A stretch of 7,435 bases of DNA, taken from positions 1 through 7,435 of the forward strand of contig JAFAPJ010000457.1 of NCBI GenBank assembly GCA_019247255.1. The letters are read 5' to 3'. The notes under the pieces were generated by a model. That model searched no databases. It saw only the letters and a program-made list of their open reading frames with translations, and was not told the DNA's origin. Source of the DNA: Methylobacteriaceae bacterium. Its GTDB lineage: Bacteria; Pseudomonadota; Alphaproteobacteria; Rhizobiales; Beijerinckiaceae. The translations under genes were made by a program, and so were the position numbers. Each line of letters opens with the position of its first letter. Positions within the stretch are counted from its first letter, which is position 1. This document shows, piece after piece, positions 5,463 through 7,435 of the stretch.

Positions 5463-6344
5463 TTACTCGGCCGCGATCGGCGGAACGGGCGTCTTCGGCG
5501 TCCCGTAGGCGCGCGGATCGACGGGGCCCAGCCGGCCGTCGTCCTGGCTCATCGGCTGCGGGTTCGCCAGGTACTCGAACTGGCCCTGCCCGTCGGGGGC
5601 CGGTCCCTTCGCCCAGCGCCCGGCCGCGCTGTCCTCGCCCTCCGAGCAGTTCCAGAACTGGTAGGACACGCGCCCGTCCTCGCGCTCGCGCGGGAAGGTC
5701 ATCGGCACGGGGGTCCGGTCGAGCCCGTCCGCCTCGAGCTCCGCGATCGCCGCGAGCCACTGGTTCTGGTGCATGGTGTCGCGCGCGATCATGAAGGCCA
5801 GCATGTCGCGCACGCCCTTGTCGTCCGTCATGTTGTAGAGACGCGCGACCTGCAGGCGGCCCTGGCTCTCGGCCGTCACGTTGAAGCGGAAATCGGCCAG
5901 CAGGTTGCCGCTCGCGATCGTGTACTTGGCGACCCAGGGGTAGCCGACGCTGTCGGCGGGCATCGCGCCGAGCCCCGAGACGATCATGTGCTGCGGGTTC
6001 ATGCCGGCGAGGAGCGCGTCCTCGATCCGGGCGCCGCCCATGATGGCGCCGATGGCCGAATTCTTCGCGGCCGCCTCCTGGGTCTCGACCGGCGAGGTCT
6101 CGAGGAGCCTCGCGATCATGGTGGCCAGCATCTCGACATGGGCGATCTCCTCCGTCCCGATGTCGAGGATCATGTCGCGGTATTTCTCCGGCCCACGGCA
6201 GTTCCAGCCCTGGAACAGGTAGGTCATCATCACGCTGATCTCGCCCCATTGGCCGCCGAGCGGCTCTTGCAGCATCTGGGCGAAGATCGGGTCGGGCCGT
6301 TCGGGCTTGGCCGCGTATTGCAGGTGGCGGTGGCGAAAGAACAT
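5463..6344 (-). CDS. Manganese (non-haem) catalase
   Basis: A di-manganese catalase that turns hydrogen peroxide into water and oxygen without haem; it is cytoplasmic and usually hexameric. The 293-residue product keeps the complete metal-binding set of the Lactobacillus plantarum/Thermus enzymes: E35 in GGQWGEISVMMTYLFQGWNC, E66 and H69 in DIGTEEIAHVEMLA, E159 in FRFNVTAESQGRLQVARLY, and H192 in FMIARDTMHQNQW. R153 matches the second-shell arginine near the active site. The extended C-terminal tail (FEYLANPQPMSQDDGRLGP) is typical of the longer proteobacterial forms. The ATG at 6344 has GGAG 8 bases upstream on its strand. The gene is 134 bases from the DUF1186 gene upstream, a gap with competing hairpins, so it may be transcribed alone. 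In many alphaproteobacteria this enzyme belongs to the general stress response, but the matching promoter is not evident here. Confidence 0.96.
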   Translation of the reverse strand: MFFRHRHLQYAAKPERPDPIFAQMLQEPLGGQWGEISVMMTYLFQGWNCRGPEKYRDMILDIGTEEIAHVEMLATMIARLLETSPVETQEAAAKNSAIGAIMGGARIEDALLAGMNPQHMIVSGLGAMPADSVGYPWVAKYTIASGNLLADFRFNVTAESQGRLQVARLYNMTDDKGVRDMLAFMIARDTMHQNQWLAAIAELEADGLDRTPVPMTFPREREDGRVSYQFWNCSEGEDSAAGRWAKGPAPDGQGQFEYLANPQPMSQDDGRLGPVDPRAYGTPKTPVPPIAAE

Positions 6345-6393
6345 GGGCTGGGCTCCGACGAGGGGCGGGCCCCCCGGCCCTCCCCGTCAACGG

Positions 6394-6421
6394 CCGGCGG
6401 ATACGCCGGGATCGCCCCGGC
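6394..6421 (-). repeat. Two overlapping, mutually exclusive hairpins upstream of Mn catalase
   Basis: CCGGCG (6394-6399) pairs with CGCCGG (6404-6409) around GATA. Alternatively GCCGGG (6405-6410) pairs with CCCGGC (6416-6421) around ATCGC. The middle arm is shared, so only one can form. The element lies 58 bases past the DUF1186 stop and 50 bases before the catalase ATG, and could be a terminator for the former or part of the leader of the latter. No T-run follows in either direction. Confidence 0.3.
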
Positions 6422-6478
6422 TGACCTGCGTCCGCAACCGTTCCGCGCGCCCGCCGGGCGCCCCTCCGGCAGAGCAGG

Positions 6479-7387
6479 TCAGGGGCCGCCCGCCGATGCG
6501 GCCGTCAGGCAGCACTTCTTGTACTTGCGCCCGGAACCGCAGGGGCAGGGATCGTTGCGTCCGACATCGCGCAGCGGGTTGCGCAGGGGCGTCTCGTCCC
6601 CGCCCTCGTCGTCCTCGAGCGCCGCCAGCGCCTCGTCGAGCTCCGCCACGACGTCCTCGATCAACCCGAGCCCCATCTCGGCGCAGGGTGCGAGATCGTC
6701 CGGCCGCGCCGCCGCGGCCGCGAGCGTCGCCCGGAATGCGTCGGGGTCGAATTGGTCCTCGAGGAGGCGCGCCTCAGCGACGGCTGCCGCGACGCGATCC
6801 GCGCGATCGCCGAGGCCGAGGAGCGCGATCGCGTCGGCCCAACCGAGCCAGGCCTCCTCGCCGGCCCGGGCGAGGCGTTCGCGGTCGAACCGGTCCACGA
6901 AGGCGATGGCGGCCTCGCGGTCGATCCGTCCCGCGACCGCCAGGGAGGTGTAGGCGCCCCAGAGCGCCCAGCGGATCGTCTCGTCCGCGTCCGCCGCCGC
7001 GATCGCGCCCTCGAGCGCGGCCCGGTCGCCGTCGAAGATGCTCGCGACGAGCCGCGGCAGCATCGTCAAGGCGATGTCCCCGAAGAGGTCGGCGCCGGTG
7101 CCGTCCACCCGCGTCAGGAGCGCGAAGAGAGGTGCGCAGAGCCGCGCGTCCCGCGCAGCGCCCATGACGTGCGCGCCCCAGAACAGGAGATTGCCGTCCC
7201 GCTCGTCGAGGGTCTCGCCGGCGGCGGCGCGGCGCGCGGCCGCGAGCACGGCGTCCGCCACCCGCTCGGGCGCCGTGACCGCGTGATCCAGCGCCTCCGC
7301 GGGGAGATGCTGCGCGGTGGACAACGCCTCGACCAGGTTCGGCCGGACGCCGCGCGGCCGCGGGATGTCGTCCGGAGGGAGACTCAC
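6479..7387 (-). CDS. DUF1186 domain protein with C-terminal SEC-C zinc motif
   Basis: A 302-residue protein of unknown function. Residues from about 15 to 250 are almost wholly helical, Ala/Leu/Arg-rich repeats (for example NLLFWGAHVMGAARDARL, GADLFGDIALTMLPRLV, WALWGAYTSLAVAGRID) that fit the DUF1186 family, probably an alpha-solenoid scaffold. An acidic stretch (LDEALAALEDDEGGDE) then leads to VGRNDPCPCGSGRKYKKCC (275-293), the SEC-C motif first seen at the end of SecA, where C281, C283, C292 and C293 bind zinc and the basic face contacts SecB or the ribosome. A role in protein export, ribosome contact or protein targeting is a guess from this motif alone. The start is GTG at 7387, overlapping the stop of an upstream frame (GTGA) and lacking a Shine-Dalgarno, which suggests translational coupling. 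Confidence 0.85.
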   Translation of the reverse strand: MSLPPDDIPRPRGVRPNLVEALSTAQHLPAEALDHAVTAPERVADAVLAAARRAAAGETLDERDGNLLFWGAHVMGAARDARLCAPLFALLTRVDGTGADLFGDIALTMLPRLVASIFDGDRAALEGAIAAADADETIRWALWGAYTSLAVAGRIDREAAIAFVDRFDRERLARAGEEAWLGWADAIALLGLGDRADRVAAAVAEARLLEDQFDPDAFRATLAAAAARPDDLAPCAEMGLGLIEDVVAELDEALAALEDDEGGDETPLRNPLRDVGRNDPCPCGSGRKYKKCCLTAASAGGP

Positions 7388-7435
7388 GAGCGCAAGGTCG
7401 CGCCGGTCCGCTTCGCCACCGCCTCGACGATCCGG
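7384..7435 (-). CDS. C-terminal end of an unidentified gene entering from the right edge
   Basis: On the minus strand the frame ending with TGA at 7386-7384 reads RIVEAVAKRTGATLRS before the stop. The composition is protein-like, and the stop overlaps the DUF1186 GTG start by the GTGA pattern used elsewhere in this window. Only 16 residues are visible, too few to name a family. The alternative is that the DUF1186 frame, also open to the edge, starts further upstream; its sequence there (PDRRGGGEADRRDLAL) is low-complexity and less convincing. Confidence 0.5.
   Translation of the reverse strand, partial: RIVEAVAKRTGATLRS

Noticed and set aside
5254..6390. A 378-codon minus-strand frame overlapping the catalase
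   Set aside because: It is the catalase in another frame on the same strand, Arg/Pro/Gly-rich, and extends into the antisense of Uma2.
6440..6444. GGAAC on the minus strand upstream of Mn catalase, a possible EcfG -35
   Set aside because: At 16-17 bases downstream the sequence reads CAGC or AGCC instead of CGTT; the nearest CGTT (6392-6389) is far too distant.
6533..6556. GGAAC-N15-CGTT inside the DUF1186 gene on the plus strand
   Set aside because: The spacing is one base short, and it lies within and antisense to a coding region with no rightward gene after it.
5769..6953. A 394-codon plus-strand frame across catalase and DUF1186
   Set aside because: It is antisense to two genes with complete family motifs, and its second half is a Ser/Ala/Arg run with no protein character.

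Overview
The window is very GC-rich, with dense ORFs, four-base gene overlaps (ATGA or GTGA) and GTG starts. The divergent lysC/ubiG pair is an arrangement I know from Hyphomicrobiales. One alphaproteobacterial-type stress promoter (GGAAC-N16-CGTT) is also visible. Together these point to an alphaproteobacterium, perhaps Methylobacterium-like. The genus is inference; the class is fairly safe. There is no RNA gene, CRISPR array, insertion sequence or phage gene.

Left part (1-3023). lysC (aspartate kinase) runs leftward and leaves the window before its end. Facing away from it is a tightly coupled rightward operon: ubiG (ubiquinone methyltransferase), arfB (stalled-ribosome rescue hydrolase) and a DUF155/RMD1-family protein with a C-terminal membrane anchor. 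The genes in this operon overlap by four bases. The 147-base gap between lysC and ubiG holds face-to-face promoter candidates and a possible 28-codon leader ORF ending on the ubiG start.

Middle part (3024-5438), all rightward: a glutathione S-transferase-like protein; a small cupin with the full metal-ligand set of bacterial (R)-selective hydroxynitrile lyases; a stand-alone receiver-domain response regulator behind the stress-type promoter; and a Uma2-family PD-(D/E)XK-fold protein with its own -10-like box. These look like single-gene or two-gene units.

Right part (5439-7435), all leftward: a manganese catalase with all metal ligands, and upstream of it a DUF1186 protein with a C-terminal SEC-C zinc motif. 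The DUF1186 start overlaps the last codons of another gene that enters from the right edge. The Uma2 and catalase genes converge on a 24-base gap with a strong hairpin.

Functionally, the left third is core metabolism and translation quality control. The rest looks like stress or detoxification cargo (GST, cupin, response regulator, Mn catalase). I see no clearly new multi-gene system. The items most worth a second look are the stress promoter before the response regulator, the lyase-like cupin with a natural His110, and the ubiG-arfB-DUF155 operon, whose eukaryotic relatives are all mitochondrial. There is no gene-free stretch longer than 300 bases.
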